This document shows, piece after piece, positions 52,557 through 63,433 of a DNA stretch of 64,000 nt (position 1 is its first letter; each line of letters begins with the position of its first letter). The notes under the pieces are model-generated. The model saw only the letters and a program-made list of their open reading frames with translations. It was not told the origin of the DNA and searched no databases. The translations under genes were made by a program, and so were the position numbers. Origin of the DNA: Calditerrivibrio nitroreducens DSM 19672 (lineage in GTDB: Bacteria > Chrysiogenota > Deferribacteres > Deferribacterales > Calditerrivibrionaceae); assembly GCF_000183405.1 (NCBI RefSeq), contig NC_014758.1:1054001-1118000 (forward strand), read 5' to 3'.

Positions 52557-53939
52557 CTAACACTTATTTTCAGATTCACCATCACCATACATTGTGGGAT
52601 AATTTCCCGTAAAACAAGCATCACAAAATGGTAAATTTTTTACACATTCATACATCCCTTTTAGAGATAGATATCCAAGAGAATCTGCCGTAATATATTT
52701 TTTTATTTCTTCAATTGTATGGGTGGAAGCGATGAGCTCTTTTCTGGTTGGGGTATCTATGCCATAAAAACAGGGGAATTTGGTAGGGGGAGATGAGATC
52801 CTCATATGAACCTCTTTAGCCCCAGCCTCCCGAAGCATCTTGACGATCTTTCTACTGGTGGTACCCCTTACTATCGAATCATCCACCACCACCACCCTTT
52901 TACCTCTTATAATAGAAGGAACGGGATTTAGTTTTATCTTCACCCCGAAGTGTCTGATTGACTGGGATGGCTCTATAAAAGTTCTACCAACGTAATGATT
53001 TCTAATCAAACCATGTTCATACGGTATTTTGCTTATTTCAGAATATCCAAGAGTAGCCACTACCCCTGAATCCGGCACTGGAATAACAATATCTGCATCC
53101 ACTGGGTTTTCTACGGCAAGCCTTTTACCAAATTCTTTTCTAATGTCGTATACATATTTACCGAAGATGATCGAATCTGGGCGGGCAAAATAGATATATT
53201 CAAAAATACACGGTTTAGGTTCAACTTTTTCAAAAGGTTTCAAACTTTTGATACCATCATCGTCTATAATTACTAATTCACCGGGCTCCACTTCCCTGAT
53301 AAACTCTGCCTCCACAAGATCCAGAGCCACCGTTTCACTTGCAAGAATATATCCGCCCCTAATCTTCCCAAGCACCAATGGTCTTACCCCCATAGGATCC
53401 CTGACACCTATCATAGAGTTTTCTGTCATAAATATCAGAGAAAATGCACCTTTTAGTATGGATAATGAATCTATGATGGCTTCTATGAGAGACTTTTTAC
53501 TATTTCTGGCGATAAGGTGAATTATAATTTCACTGTCTGTGGTGGACATAAAAATCGATCCAGAATCAACCAATTCCTTCTTTATCTGGGAAGCATTCAC
53601 AATATTACCGTTGTGTACCAGTGCTATTTTACCTTTATTTATTTCGGCGAAAATAGGCTGAGTATTGCTTATATTATTTGCACCTGTGGTGGAGTATCTG
53701 TTGTGTCCTATGGCGATGTCGCCTTTTAGATCTTTTAGTATAGAGTTTGAAAAGATATCCGCCACCAAACCCAAAGATTTATGAAGATAGAAATTATGGC
53801 GATCTGTGGAGCATATACCTGCCCCTTCCTGACCCCTGTGTTGTAGTGAATATAAAGATAGATAAACTAAATTTGCCGCGTCTTTATCGCCATAGACACC
53901 GGCAACACCACACTCTTCATGAAATTTATCAAAAATCAT
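52557..53939 (-). CDS. purF: Amidophosphoribosyltransferase
   Basis: 460 residues. Cys10 (FHEECGVAGVYG) is the glutaminase nucleophile after a 9-residue propeptide, as in B. subtilis-type enzymes. The PRPP site is VVVVDDSIVRGTTSRKI. Cysteines in KPCIFEYIYFARPDS, KGMYECVKNLPFCDACF and the C-terminal segment could bind the [4Fe-4S] cluster. It makes phosphoribosylamine from PRPP and glutamine, the first step of purine synthesis. It lies 3 nt after purL. The selenoprotein ribosome site overlaps its stop. Confidence 0.97.
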   Translation of the reverse strand: MIFDKFHEECGVAGVYGDKDAANLVYLSLYSLQHRGQEGAGICSTDRHNFYLHKSLGLVADIFSNSILKDLKGDIAIGHNRYSTTGANNISNTQPIFAEINKGKIALVHNGNIVNASQIKKELVDSGSIFMSTTDSEIIIHLIARNSKKSLIEAIIDSLSILKGAFSLIFMTENSMIGVRDPMGVRPLVLGKIRGGYILASETVALDLVEAEFIREVEPGELVIIDDDGIKSLKPFEKVEPKPCIFEYIYFARPDSIIFGKYVYDIRKEFGKRLAVENPVDADIVIPVPDSGVVATLGYSEISKIPYEHGLIRNHYVGRTFIEPSQSIRHFGVKIKLNPVPSIIRGKRVVVVDDSIVRGTTSRKIVKMLREAGAKEVHMRISSPPTKFPCFYGIDTPTRKELIASTHTIEEIKKYITADSLGYLSLKGMYECVKNLPFCDACFTGNYPTMYGDGESENKC

Positions 53940-53942
53940 AAA

Positions 53943-56174
53943 TCAACCCATCACTCTTTTTATTAATGTTTTATATATGTATTTAGGAATATCCAGAGGA
54001 AGATTTATAATATTTTTTTTGTTGTAATTGACCACAATATTTCTTCCGGTAGTTTCACCTATTCTTGAAAATGGTAAACTATAATACTTAAGTAGCTTTT
54101 CAACTTCCCTGGCATTGATCTTTTCCACCTCAAGGATAACCATACCCTGTGATTCACTAAACATATAAAAATCAGGCCTTATATCACCTTTTAAATAGAC
54201 TTCAAAGCCTATGTCATTTTTAAAAGTCATTTCAGAAAGCGCAACTACAAGTCCACCTTCAGAAACATCGTGGGCAGCTTTGATTATCTTCTTTTTAGCC
54301 GCATCAACCATGAAGTCCACGAGATCTTTTTCGTAATATAAGTCTACTTCAGGAATCTTTCCTGCAACGGTATTATGTATAAAATTTAAATACTCGCCCC
54401 CACCTATCTCCCCTCTATTCGAACCTACAAGATAGATGTAATTTTCGAGGTTTTTAAAATCTGATGTTATAATATAGTCCACATCATCTATTACCCCAAC
54501 AGCAACAACAGTGGGGGTTGGGAATATAGCATTACCATCTGTCTCATTATAAAAGCTCACATTTCCGCTCACTACCGGTGTATTAAGTCTTTTGCAAGCA
54601 GAAGCCATACCTTCTACTGCATTAACAAATTGCCACATAATTTCAGGCTTTTCAGGATTACCGAAATTTAGGCAATCAGTTATGGCAAGGGGTCTTGCAC
54701 CACTCATAGCCACATTTCTACACGCCTCCACCACCGCTTGCATTCCCCCCATAAAACTATCTAAATAACAATATCTCCCATTACAATCTGAGGATATCGA
54801 TATACATTTTTTAGAACCTTTAACCCTTATTACAGATGCGTCAGAGCCTGGCAAAACTACAGTGTTTGTCTGAACCATATGGTCGTACTGTTCATATATG
54901 TATTCTTTGGATGCTATGTTGGGACTTTCAAAAATTTTCATTAATACGTCATTGTAATTTTTTGGCTCTGGTATTGAGTTTATATCAAATTTTTTGAGTT
55001 CATCCATATAAGATGGCTTTTGGTAAGGGCGATCATACACTGGAGCTTCATCTGATAATGGCGCAGCTTTGAGGGCAGCCACCTCTTCCCCGTCCCAAAA
55101 AAGCCTTACGAAACCATCATCAGTCACTTCACCTATTACTTCTGCATCAAGATCCCATTTATCAAAAATTTTTTTTATCTTTTTTTCAAAACCTTTTTTG
55201 GCAACAATAAGCATCCTTTCCTGAGATTCTGATAACATAATCTCATAAGGGTTCATATCTTTTTCCCTTACAGGAACCTTATCAAGATAAAGCTTCACAC
55301 CACTACCTGCCCTTGATGCCATTTCAAAGGAAGAGCTGGTGAGCCCAGCTGCCCCCATATCCTGAATACCAACGATATAGTCTTCCTGCATAAGTTCCAA
55401 ACACGCTTCCAGAAGAAGTTTTTCCTTGAATGGGTCACCAATCTGCACATTCGGTCGTTTTGATGTATCATCAGATGAGAATTCCTCGCTGGCCATCGTG
55501 GCTCCATGTATTCCATCCCTTCCGGTTTTAGCACCAACATAAATTATGACATTGCCAACCCCTTCAGCTTTTGCATAAAATATTTTATCTTTTTTCACAA
55601 TTCCCAGGGCAAAAGCATTAACCAGGGGGTTTTTCTGATAAGATTCATGAAAGAATACTTCTCCACCAATAGTAGGAACACCAAAACAGTTACCATATCC
55701 TGCTATCCCTGCCACAACGCCTTCTAAAATATGTTTCGTTTCGTTGTTGTCCAATTTACCAAAACGGAGTGAGTTCATCGCTGCAACTGGTCTTGCACCC
55801 ATTGTAAAAACGTCCCTCAAAATTCCTCCAACTCCAGTAGCAGCGCCCTGGTAAGGTTCTATATATGATGGGTGATTATGACTTTCCACCTTAAAACATG
55901 CACATATATCACCATCTATTTCAATAATCCCAGCATTTTCACCTGGGCCCTGAACAACCCATGGGGCAGATGTGGGAAATTTTTTAAGATGGATTTTACT
56001 GCTTTTATAACTACAATGCTCACTCCACATTGCAGAGATTATACCAAGCTCGATATAATTTGGGGTTCTACCTAAAATCTCTCTGGCTTTCTCAAACTCT
56101 TCTGGTTTCAAACCCATTTCTACCGCAACATCCACAGTAACCTTTGGGAATTTAAATTTATTGTAAACACTCAT
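53943..56174 (-). CDS. purL: Phosphoribosylformylglycinamidine synthase subunit PurL (small type)
   Basis: 743 residues, the size of the purSQL-type PurL. Visible are [12 protein letters not shown] near the N-terminus, [39 protein letters not shown], and repeats in the second half ([24 protein letters not shown]). It takes ammonia from PurQ and converts FGAR to FGAM with ATP. It overlaps purQ by 4 nt and is followed by purF. Only one purL-like gene is present. Confidence 0.97.
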   Translation of the reverse strand: MSVYNKFKFPKVTVDVAVEMGLKPEEFEKAREILGRTPNYIELGIISAMWSEHCSYKSSKIHLKKFPTSAPWVVQGPGENAGIIEIDGDICACFKVESHNHPSYIEPYQGAATGVGGILRDVFTMGARPVAAMNSLRFGKLDNNETKHILEGVVAGIAGYGNCFGVPTIGGEVFFHESYQKNPLVNAFALGIVKKDKIFYAKAEGVGNVIIYVGAKTGRDGIHGATMASEEFSSDDTSKRPNVQIGDPFKEKLLLEACLELMQEDYIVGIQDMGAAGLTSSSFEMASRAGSGVKLYLDKVPVREKDMNPYEIMLSESQERMLIVAKKGFEKKIKKIFDKWDLDAEVIGEVTDDGFVRLFWDGEEVAALKAAPLSDEAPVYDRPYQKPSYMDELKKFDINSIPEPKNYNDVLMKIFESPNIASKEYIYEQYDHMVQTNTVVLPGSDASVIRVKGSKKCISISSDCNGRYCYLDSFMGGMQAVVEACRNVAMSGARPLAITDCLNFGNPEKPEIMWQFVNAVEGMASACKRLNTPVVSGNVSFYNETDGNAIFPTPTVVAVGVIDDVDYIITSDFKNLENYIYLVGSNRGEIGGGEYLNFIHNTVAGKIPEVDLYYEKDLVDFMVDAAKKKIIKAAHDVSEGGLVVALSEMTFKNDIGFEVYLKGDIRPDFYMFSESQGMVILEVEKINAREVEKLLKYYSLPFSRIGETTGRNIVVNYNKKNIINLPLDIPKYIYKTLIKRVMG

Positions 56175-56875
56175 ATAACACCTTTTTGAAGAAAGTTTTT
56201 TACTGAAGTAAATATATGGATACCATCAACGGAACCAAGAACCTGCTCCGCTGCCCGCTCAGGATGAGGCATCATACCAAGCACGTTACCTTTTTTATTC
56301 ACTATGCCTGCAATATTATATACAGAGCCATTTGGGTTACTTTCATCATCCACGACACCAGATTCAGAACAGTATCTAAACAGAATCTGATTATTATCCT
56401 TTAATTCTTCAAGCCCCTTTTCATCGATATAATAGTTCCCTTCAGCATGAGCAATAGGTATCTTCAATACTTCACCTGTCGTATAATAAGACGTAAAAGG
56501 TGAATTTATATACTCAACGGTGATGTTGACATATTTACATATAAACTTTAAGTTCCGATTCCTGATAAGTGCCCCTGGTAGAAGCCCTGATTCAGTTAAT
56601 ATTTGAAAGCCGTTGCAAATACCGATGACAAGACCGCCATTTTCTGCAAAATCTATTATGGAATCCATGATAGGAGATTTACTCGCTATCGCCCCACATC
56701 TTAAGTAATCCCCAAAAGAAAAACCACCAGGTAAAACAATCAAATCATATTTCTTCAGTTTTTTATCTTTATGCCATATAAAAGATGTATCAAAACCCAC
56801 AATCTCTTTTAATACATAATAGCAGTCATGATCACAATTTGACCCTGGAAAAACAACAACTCCTGCTTTCATCAT
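56171..56875 (-). CDS. purQ: Phosphoribosylformylglycinamidine synthase subunit PurQ
   Basis: 234 residues. It is the class I glutamine amidotransferase that feeds ammonia to Pur[21 protein letters not shown] opens the protein, the nucleophile Cys is in [11 protein letters not shown] (about residue 93), and the catalytic HxE is [11 protein letters not shown] near 203. [19 protein letters not shown] is present. It overlaps purS by 4 nt and purL by 4 nt, so the three subunits are translationally coupled. Confidence 0.97.
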   Translation of the reverse strand: MMKAGVVVFPGSNCDHDCYYVLKEIVGFDTSFIWHKDKKLKKYDLIVLPGGFSFGDYLRCGAIASKSPIMDSIIDFAENGGLVIGICNGFQILTESGLLPGALIRNRNLKFICKYVNITVEYINSPFTSYYTTGEVLKIPIAHAEGNYYIDEKGLEELKDNNQILFRYCSESGVVDDESNPNGSVYNIAGIVNKKGNVLGMMPHPERAAEQVLGSVDGIHIFTSVKNFLQKGVI

Positions 56876-57114
56876 TTTTCACTCACATAGTTTATGGTAT
56901 ATTCTTCTATGATAGGGTTTACGAGTAACTTTTCGGTGAGCTCTTTTATTTTGTCATCATATTTTCTTACTTTATCGAATTCTATTTCAATCACTTTACC
57001 CACTCTGACATCTTTGACAAAGTCATACCCAAGTTTTGATAAAGATCCCAGCACAGCCTGTCCTTGAGGATCCAGCACAACATCTTTTAATTTAACAGTT
57101 ACAATAGCTTTCAT
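56872..57114 (-). CDS. purS: Phosphoribosylformylglycinamidine synthase subunit PurS
   Basis: 80 residues. PurS bridges PurL and PurQ. It has the family pattern [40 protein letters not shown] and a NPIIEEYTI end. It is the first gene of the purS-purQ-purL-purF set, with a promoter directly upstream and no visible purine riboswitch, since the leader is only about 45 nt. Confidence 0.95.
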   Translation of the reverse strand: MKAIVTVKLKDVVLDPQGQAVLGSLSKLGYDFVKDVRVGKVIEIEFDKVRKYDDKIKELTEKLLVNPIIEEYTINYVSEK

Positions 57115-57165
57115 ACAATCTCTCCTGAAGTTAGATAGTAGTTATTTCTAAACTGATAAATAGTG

Positions 57166-57194
57166 ATAATACTAAAATATGAAAAACATATCAA
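57166..57194 (-). promoter_or_regulatory. Promoter of the pur operon
   Basis: On the minus strand TTGATA (57194-57189), a 17-bp spacer and TATTAT (57171-57166), about 50 nt before the purS ATG. Confidence 0.6.
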
Positions 57195-57223
57195 GCAAAA
57201 CTTTAAGAAATAACGTATAACAA

Positions 57224-58687
57224 TTACATAATTTCTTTTGATTTTAGAAATCTATAAAGAGACCTTATACCAAAACCACTACCACCTTCACCATAAACAG
57301 GATGATTATCCTCCATAAAAGCAGTACCGGCTATATCAAAATGAATCCAGGGGGTGTCTTCAACGAAATTTTCCAAAAATAAAGCACCCATTATTGCACC
57401 AGCCTCGGTCCTTTTTTTAGATATATTCTGTAGATCTGCATTTTTACTTTTCAGCCTTTCCCTGTAATTTTTGTGTAAAGGTAATCTTACTATATGCTCT
57501 CCATTTTCCCGGAAGAAACTGTAAACTTCTTCATAGATATTGTCATTATTACTAAAACAGCCAGCTATGTCAGATCCTAAAGCAACTACACAGGCTCCGG
57601 TAAGGGTAGCCATATCTATAATAATATCAGGCTTCTCTTTAACTGCAAAAGAAATGGCATCCGCCAGTATAAGTCGTCCTTCTGCATCTGTATTTAAAAT
57701 TTCCACTGTTTTGCCGCTGTAAGATTTTATAATATCTCCAGGACGGTATGCTGTTTGACCAATTGTATTCTCTGCTAAAGGTATATAAAAAGTGGCATTT
57801 AGTTTCAGTCCACTTTCAGATACTACCTTCGCAAGTGCCAATATGTTAGCCGCTCCTGACATGTCAGATTTCATAGTCTCTATGCTACCTGTGGGTTTTA
57901 GATTGGTACCGCCAGAATCGAAAGTAATTCCTTTACCAACAAAAGCATATTTTTTATTTACTCTTTCATCACCTGAATACTCAATCACCAAAAATCGTGG
58001 TCTATTCTCACTTCCCTTCCCCACAGTGTAGAGAAGATTCATACCTGAATCTTTTATTTCAAACTCATCAAAAATCTTTATTTTAAGATTCTTATTCAGC
58101 TCAGTCGTTGCGATTTCACAAAACCTTTGGGGTGTTAATTCATTTGGTGGCATATTTATAAGATCTCTTGCCAGAAAGATAGATTTATATAATGCATTAA
58201 TTTCACCTATCTTTTCTGTATTGAAATAATTTTTCAATTTAACTCTATCATCCATATAGACTATTAATTCTTTCTTCTCATCTCTTTTGGATTTATAAAT
58301 ATCAAAATTGTAGTAGCCAAAAAGCATCCCTTCTAAGAAAAGCTCTGTTTTATTAAAACTGTTACTATTTCTCCCTTCAATAGGGGATAAGAATATAGAA
58401 TCTATCTCTTTTTTATCGATATGTTTCATCACTTTATGACCTAATTCTAAAAAGGTCGAATTACTATCAACTTTTTCTGGTAATGATACGATGAAGATAT
58501 TTTCGAGTCGATTATTATTAAAGATAGAATACTTCTTGACCTCCCCACCTTCAAATTGCTCACTTTGAAGTATATTTAGAATGGCTTTATTCAACTTTCC
58601 ATTGATATTTTGAGAATAACCTTCTTTAATTAAAGGTATAATGTAGTTTTTAACTTCTTTACTCTTTTGAAAAATAATTTTAATCAT
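57224..58687 (-). CDS. pepA: Leucyl aminopeptidase (M17 family)
   Basis: 487 residues. A variable N-terminal domain (about 1-165) is followed by the catalytic M17 domain. Metal and active-site motifs are FVGKGITFDSGGTNLKP, DMSGAANILALAKVV, the hallmark NTDAEGRLILADAI (about 330-343) and MATLTGACVVALG. The enzyme removes N-terminal residues from peptides and may also bind DNA in some species. HFDIAGTAFMED and GSGFGIRSLYRFL close it. It lies 12 nt after the 126-residue exported protein and before the pur promoter. Confidence 0.95.
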   Translation of the reverse strand: MIKIIFQKSKEVKNYIIPLIKEGYSQNINGKLNKAILNILQSEQFEGGEVKKYSIFNNNRLENIFIVSLPEKVDSNSTFLELGHKVMKHIDKKEIDSIFLSPIEGRNSNSFNKTELFLEGMLFGYYNFDIYKSKRDEKKELIVYMDDRVKLKNYFNTEKIGEINALYKSIFLARDLINMPPNELTPQRFCEIATTELNKNLKIKIFDEFEIKDSGMNLLYTVGKGSENRPRFLVIEYSGDERVNKKYAFVGKGITFDSGGTNLKPTGSIETMKSDMSGAANILALAKVVSESGLKLNATFYIPLAENTIGQTAYRPGDIIKSYSGKTVEILNTDAEGRLILADAISFAVKEKPDIIIDMATLTGACVVALGSDIAGCFSNNDNIYEEVYSFFRENGEHIVRLPLHKNYRERLKSKNADLQNISKKRTEAGAIMGALFLENFVEDTPWIHFDIAGTAFMEDNHPVYGEGGSGFGIRSLYRFLKSKEIM

Positions 58688-58699
58688 AACTACCTCATG

Positions 58700-59080
58700 T
58701 TATTGTTTATCAATCTCCTTTAAAAGACTCAGGCTATCCTCCGCCAGAGCTGATTTTGGATATTTATCCAGCAGTTTTTTTAGATTCTCCCTTCCTTCCT
58801 TGTAATTTTTTTGTTCTATATTGTCAAGTGCAGTTTTAAATAACCCAATCTCTTCATCTGACACCTCATCCTTCCCCGCCCAATAAAGCTCATCTTTATT
58901 GACCTGCTCTGCTGCTTTAGCTCCCGCTACAGCTGTTTTATTGGACTCTTTGTTACCTTTTATCTTTTCAAGGTTATTCAATTTAGCCTTTGATTTGCTA
59001 ACAAGCTCTGTTGTTTCAGCAAAGCTCACGATTGCAAAACAAGATAATAAGGTCACTAAAAAAAGAATTTTTTTAAACAT
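58700..59080 (-). CDS. Small exported protein, TPR-like C-terminus
   Basis: 126 residues; the family is not recognised. Residues 1-21 are a signal peptide (MFKKILFLVTLLSCFAIVSFAE). The middle is a charged, Ala/Lys-rich stretch. The last 45 residues (GLFKTALDNIEQKNYKEGRE, then NLKKLLDKYPKSALAEDSL) look like a single tetratricopeptide-type helix pair, as in YbgF-like or outer-membrane TPR proteins. It lies 12 nt after the 1440-residue envelope protein and before pepA, so it probably belongs to the same operon and may assist that protein in the periplasm. Confidence 0.7.
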   Translation of the reverse strand: MFKKILFLVTLLSCFAIVSFAETTELVSKSKAKLNNLEKIKGNKESNKTAVAGAKAAEQVNKDELYWAGKDEVSDEEIGLFKTALDNIEQKNYKEGRENLKKLLDKYPKSALAEDSLSLLKEIDKQ

Positions 59081-59092
59081 ACCACACCCCTT

Positions 59093-62000
59093 CTATTTGG
59101 TAATTTCAGATATCTTCTTTCTCCATGTATCAGCATTTTTTTTGTCCATCATCTTTTCATAAGCAGTTATGATATTGTAGATGTACAAATGACTTCCAGA
59201 CATTTCATATGCTTTCTTATAATACTCTATAGCCTCATTGTATTTTTTATTGTAAAACATAATATTACCAGCATCATTGAAAAACTGAGGTGATTTATAC
59301 CCAGCATTTACTAAAAGATTTATGACATGCAAAGCATCATCGTGGAGGGAATTTAAAAACAATCTATAAAGAGTATTCTCAGGTCTATATTCATGATTTT
59401 TAATATTTTGCAGTAATGTGTTGTCCCTTAATTTTATTATCTCAGTATAGGAGGTAATAAAATTCGAAGCAAAATTATATGGAAGAGAAATGTTAAGCTT
59501 CTCCGGCTCAAATGTTGGAGGTTTATAAATTTCCCACCCTTTATCCGTGAAGATTATGTTTAATCCTTTATTATAATTAGATCTATACAAATTCAAACCC
59601 TGTTTCCAGGAATCCAGGAAACTAACATTGATTAAAGTTGTTTCCAATGGTATATATAATCTGCCATTTAGTTCTATAAAGTCTTCCTTTTTCAGACCGT
59701 AATTAATAATTTCACTGGCGTTAATACCACTGTCAAACATCAAAAATATGTGACCAGGTATATCTATAAAAGCTGTTTTTATTCCCAGACTTTCGAAAAG
59801 TGAAGAGAGAAGAGCCACAAGGTCGTCACAATCTCCAGTCTTTCTCTTTAAAGTGTCTGTGGGGTATTGAACATAATCCACCGCTTCAGCATTTCCTGAA
59901 ATGGTAGAATAAGGGCTATTGGGATCCTGTTGATATTTTATCCCATAACTCTTCAAAAACTCAAATACTCCTAACCCAATTGAGATATTATTATTAATCC
60001 CTTTTTTGGGTATATTATTGATTATGATTCTACTTATATCTAAAATATTTGGATCTCTTGGGGTAATAAATGTGGATAGTTTACGCTTATCATCCCAGAC
60101 CAACGCATTTTTTTCGAAAAGGTTTAATACTGCAGTAGTTTTTGTGTCATTCAGACTTCCATCCACCACATATTTTAATCTAATTTCAGCCTGAATTTTC
60201 GTATTTTCAGTAAGATCAAGAAGCTTATTGTTAAAAACAGCCATAACTTTTGCCACCGCTATTTTACCAGGGTCGATATTTTCTATACTATTCTCCGTTG
60301 GAAAGTCCATGAAACCTTTTACAAAAATTGAATATTTTAAATTACTGATCTGCTTACCGGTATTGTTTTTTATAGAAATTTCTAAGATTGGATTTTCAGC
60401 ATATGATTTGTATTGGTTTACAAACACATTATATGATTTTAAAATGGATACAACAACTGGCTCTTCTGTTTTCTCACTTACATACTTAGCCTTTGCTTTA
60501 ATTCTATGTTCGTCACTGTAAACATCCCTTTCAAAAGATAAAAGAGATCTTTCAAACTTATTGGACAATTTACTAAAAGCATCTTTAAGTGAATCTTTTT
60601 TCCCTTCCTCTTCATTTATGTGGAACGATGAACCACCTTCTGAGAATACAGAGTAATCTTTTTCCAGAAATACATTCACCAGTTTTATTTCGATATTACT
60701 ACTAAATAATATCAAATTATTACCTAATTTACTTGGGAGTTGTTTTGTATCTGATTTTAACATAATCAGTAGATCTGCCATATTTTCTTTAGCTTTTGAG
60801 TAATAATTGGTAATATCACATATATCAGGCTTTAATTCCACAAGTTCAAACTTATGTTTTCTTATTATTTTTCTAATCTCATCAGTTACGTAGTTAATAT
60901 GACAGTTGACAAGAGCTATTTTAGTTTCTTTATTTTCTTTTCCAATAATACCATAAGTCTTCAAATCATCTATTATTGATTGACGATCAATTGCATAAAT
61001 AAAGTAAATAGACGTACTTACATCAGTCGATCTTTTCAAAATCTGGTAAGCCACAGGGATATATTTAGATGCATTCACAACAATCTTATTCTCAATCTCC
61101 TTTAACATCTGTTTATCAAAACTATCAGTAGAAAGAAATTCATCTAAAAAGTCCCTTAGAGCTTTCACCTGAAGTCTTTTTATAAGCAACAGATCCTGCT
61201 GTTCAGATTCTTGTAAAGATGGAACTTTTATGTCCGTTACTTTAATCAAGAAATTAGAATTTTTACCTTTTTTATGGTAATCATTCAAAATCTCTTTAAA
61301 TTTCAATTCAGATTTTTCAAGATAAGGTAGACTCTTTTCGTAAGAAACATATTTACTATAGACGTAAGCAAGAAATTCATAATTTTTAATATCTTCCCCT
61401 TTGGCGATTAATTCCAATTTAATCAGATTTTTTTTAATTTCTTCCACATCGTTTTTTTCTTTGGCTTTTATAATTTCAAACTTTATGTCATCAATTGAAG
61501 TTGATTTTAATTCTTTAAGAGATAGATTTAGTGGTATTATTTTAAATATATCAACATTACTATTTATAGACGTTATAAAATCGAATAGGTTTTTTGCCAT
61601 AGCCTCTTCTATTTGTACTTCATCAATGACTAATTTAGATTTACTCTCTAAATAATATCTGTTTTTGTAAAACATAAAACCTTTTTCAGAAATTTTACCG
61701 CTTAGATAATTAACAGCGAGATCATTATTCACGAAAGTATATTTTCCTTTGAGGGTGCCATCTTTTAAAACCAGTCCTGTTTTACTATTCTTTATTGTGA
61801 CTTGTTCTGCATCAACAATACCATTTCTCTCCACAACAAGTCCATTTTCAAAATTTGAAATCTCCACCTCACCTAAGGAGACTCCACTATTTGAAACCAC
61901 AAACTCAGAACCACCTTCGATAACAAAATTATTCCCAATTAAAGCATTATCACCGGCATCTGAAACGATTAGTCGAAAATTAGACCCTTTAATAGTTATT

Positions 62001-63415
62001 GGATCTTTTTTATTTCCATTGAGCTTAAAAGAACCATTAATCTTTAATTCTGTATTATTATCAAACACTATTAAAACACCAGGTTCAACTACAACCTCAA
62101 TCCCTTTTGATATGAATAGATTACCGCGAACAACATATGGGCTTGCATCTTTATAAAAAACAGTATTCTCGACTATGCTACCAGATATATCCGTAGGTCC
62201 CTTTTTTACATAGTAAAACTTGATTTCAGATGGTTTGCTAAGATTTCCTGCCGTATCACGTGCAAAAACCCTGTAATAGTAAGTTTTACCAATTACGGCT
62301 GTATCATCAAAATACTCGTTCACTTGAGTGATACCTAAATCAACAAAATCACCACTTTCACTTCTTTGGATGAAATAATCCTTAACATCATCCATCTTTT
62401 CCCAACTTAGCCTTACTTTATCCTTGAGCCCTTCAGCAATAAGGGAAGAAACCTCCTTAGGGGGTATTGAGTCTAATTCAATAGGATGAAAAACTGGATA
62501 TGTTGTCTCAAGCTTGGTTTTTGGACTGAACAAAACTACTTTCATCAGCTTATTTTTACCATTATCACCTTCATTAACGATATATTTACCAACGTAGTTG
62601 CCTGGTTCAATTTCCGTAAGAGGGATATCTTTTGCAATATCTGGGATCTCAAATTTAGCCAGACATCCTGGCTCCCCCTTCACTGCCACAAGAATTTCTG
62701 CACCAAGCCTGAATGGAGAGTCTTTTGCATTGGTAATTACGGAAAAAACAACAGGGGGTTTTCTCACAACAGAAACCTTTGGTTCCGGAATAGTTTTGGC
62801 CATCTCTCTAAAAAGCTTATCCATAAGAGATATCTTTACAGTATCTCTCAAGACTAAAGCAGAGGATATTGCGGTGGAAATGGCCCCCCATGGTGAAAGA
62901 GGAACACCACCACTTCTTTCTGCAACGGAATCTTCCTTCTCCCAAACAACCTCCCCTTTCTCCGATGAAACTAAACGTGCTTTGACTTTTATGGATAAAC
63001 TACCATAAACACCAGCATAAACTTTTTCAATTCCCAAAACTTCCACATAAAAAAGTCCATCCACCCCTAATTTATTAGCCAAAGTGATATTGTCTAAGTC
63101 GGACCATTTTTTACCAGTTTCTTTTTCAATAATGGCAATCTTTTCGTCTATCTCATCCAGCTTGATGTTTTCAAATTTTTTCGAACTAATGTGGTTATTA
63201 AAAGTAATTCTTAGCTCTTTTTTATCTTCATCCGTTCCTTCACCAGTAAAAGGTAGTACCGCTACCGTTTTGGGTACATTATCCTTCTTAAATAACCCAA
63301 CAGCTGTATCAGTGATAGATTTCAGAGTATCAAGAGGATTGGCAGCATAGGATAAATTTAACAATGATACTATGAATATTGCAGATAATATACCCAAAAG
63401 TAGCGTTTTCTTCAT
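59093..63415 (-). CDS. Large multidomain exported protein: GNA1162-like, FN3, beta-helix, transglutaminase-like, TPR
   Basis: 1440 residues with a signal peptide (about 1-24). The first domain (about 45-215) resembles GNA1162/DUF799-type lipoprotein domains: TVAVLPFTGEGTDEDKKELR, LGVDGLFYVEVLGIEKVYAG and the RLVSSEKGEVVWEKED part. A linker domain follows, then a fibronectin type III domain (about 318-403), a right-handed beta-helix-like region with a PbH1 feel (about 408-600), a long helical stretch (about 620-880), a further beta-rich part, and a transglutaminase-like domain with Cys near 1195 (KTGDCDDLVALLSSLFES), then His and Asp in GHIFLMFDSG. The end is TPR-like (about 1375-1435). I know no protein with exactly this order. 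Its role at the envelope is not clear. Confidence 0.7.
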   Translation of the reverse strand: MKKTLLLGILSAIFIVSLLNLSYAANPLDTLKSITDTAVGLFKKDNVPKTVAVLPFTGEGTDEDKKELRITFNNHISSKKFENIKLDEIDEKIAIIEKETGKKWSDLDNITLANKLGVDGLFYVEVLGIEKVYAGVYGSLSIKVKARLVSSEKGEVVWEKEDSVAERSGGVPLSPWGAISTAISSALVLRDTVKISLMDKLFREMAKTIPEPKVSVVRKPPVVFSVITNAKDSPFRLGAEILVAVKGEPGCLAKFEIPDIAKDIPLTEIEPGNYVGKYIVNEGDNGKNKLMKVVLFSPKTKLETTYPVFHPIELDSIPPKEVSSLIAEGLKDKVRLSWEKMDDVKDYFIQRSESGDFVDLGITQVNEYFDDTAVIGKTYYYRVFARDTAGNLSKPSEIKFYYVKKGPTDISGSIVENTVFYKDASPYVVRGNLFISKGIEVVVEPGVLIVFDNNTELKINGSFKLNGNKKDPITIKGSNFRLIVSDAGDNALIGNNFVIEGGSEFVVSNSGVSLGEVEISNFENGLVVERNGIVDAEQVTIKNSKTGLVLKDGTLKGKYTFVNNDLAVNYLSGKISEKGFMFYKNRYYLESKSKLVIDEVQIEEAMAKNLFDFITSINSNVDIFKIIPLNLSLKELKSTSIDDIKFEIIKAKEKNDVEEIKKNLIKLELIAKGEDIKNYEFLAYVYSKYVSYEKSLPYLEKSELKFKEILNDYHKKGKNSNFLIKVTDIKVPSLQESEQQDLLLIKRLQVKALRDFLDEFLSTDSFDKQMLKEIENKIVVNASKYIPVAYQILKRSTDVSTSIYFIYAIDRQSIIDDLKTYGIIGKENKETKIALVNCHINYVTDEIRKIIRKHKFELVELKPDICDITNYYSKAKENMADLLIMLKSDTKQLPSKLGNNLILFSSNIEIKLVNVFLEKDYSVFSEGGSSFHINEEEGKKDSLKDAFSKLSNKFERSLLSFERDVYSDEHRIKAKAKYVSEKTEEPVVVSILKSYNVFVNQYKSYAENPILEISIKNNTGKQISNLKYSIFVKGFMDFPTENSIENIDPGKIAVAKVMAVFNNKLLDLTENTKIQAEIRLKYVVDGSLNDTKTTAVLNLFEKNALVWDDKRKLSTFITPRDPNILDISRIIINNIPKKGINNNISIGLGVFEFLKSYGIKYQQDPNSPYSTISGNAEAVDYVQYPTDTLKRKTGDCDDLVALLSSLFESLGIKTAFIDIPGHIFLMFDSGINASEIINYGLKKEDFIELNGRLYIPLETTLINVSFLDSWKQGLNLYRSNYNKGLNIIFTDKGWEIYKPPTFEPEKLNISLPYNFASNFITSYTEIIKLRDNTLLQNIKNHEYRPENTLYRLFLNSLHDDALHVINLLVNAGYKSPQFFNDAGNIMFYNKKYNEAIEYYKKAYEMSGSHLYIYNIITAYEKMMDKKNADTWRKKISEITK

Positions 63416-63433
63416 ATATCCACCTATTATTTT

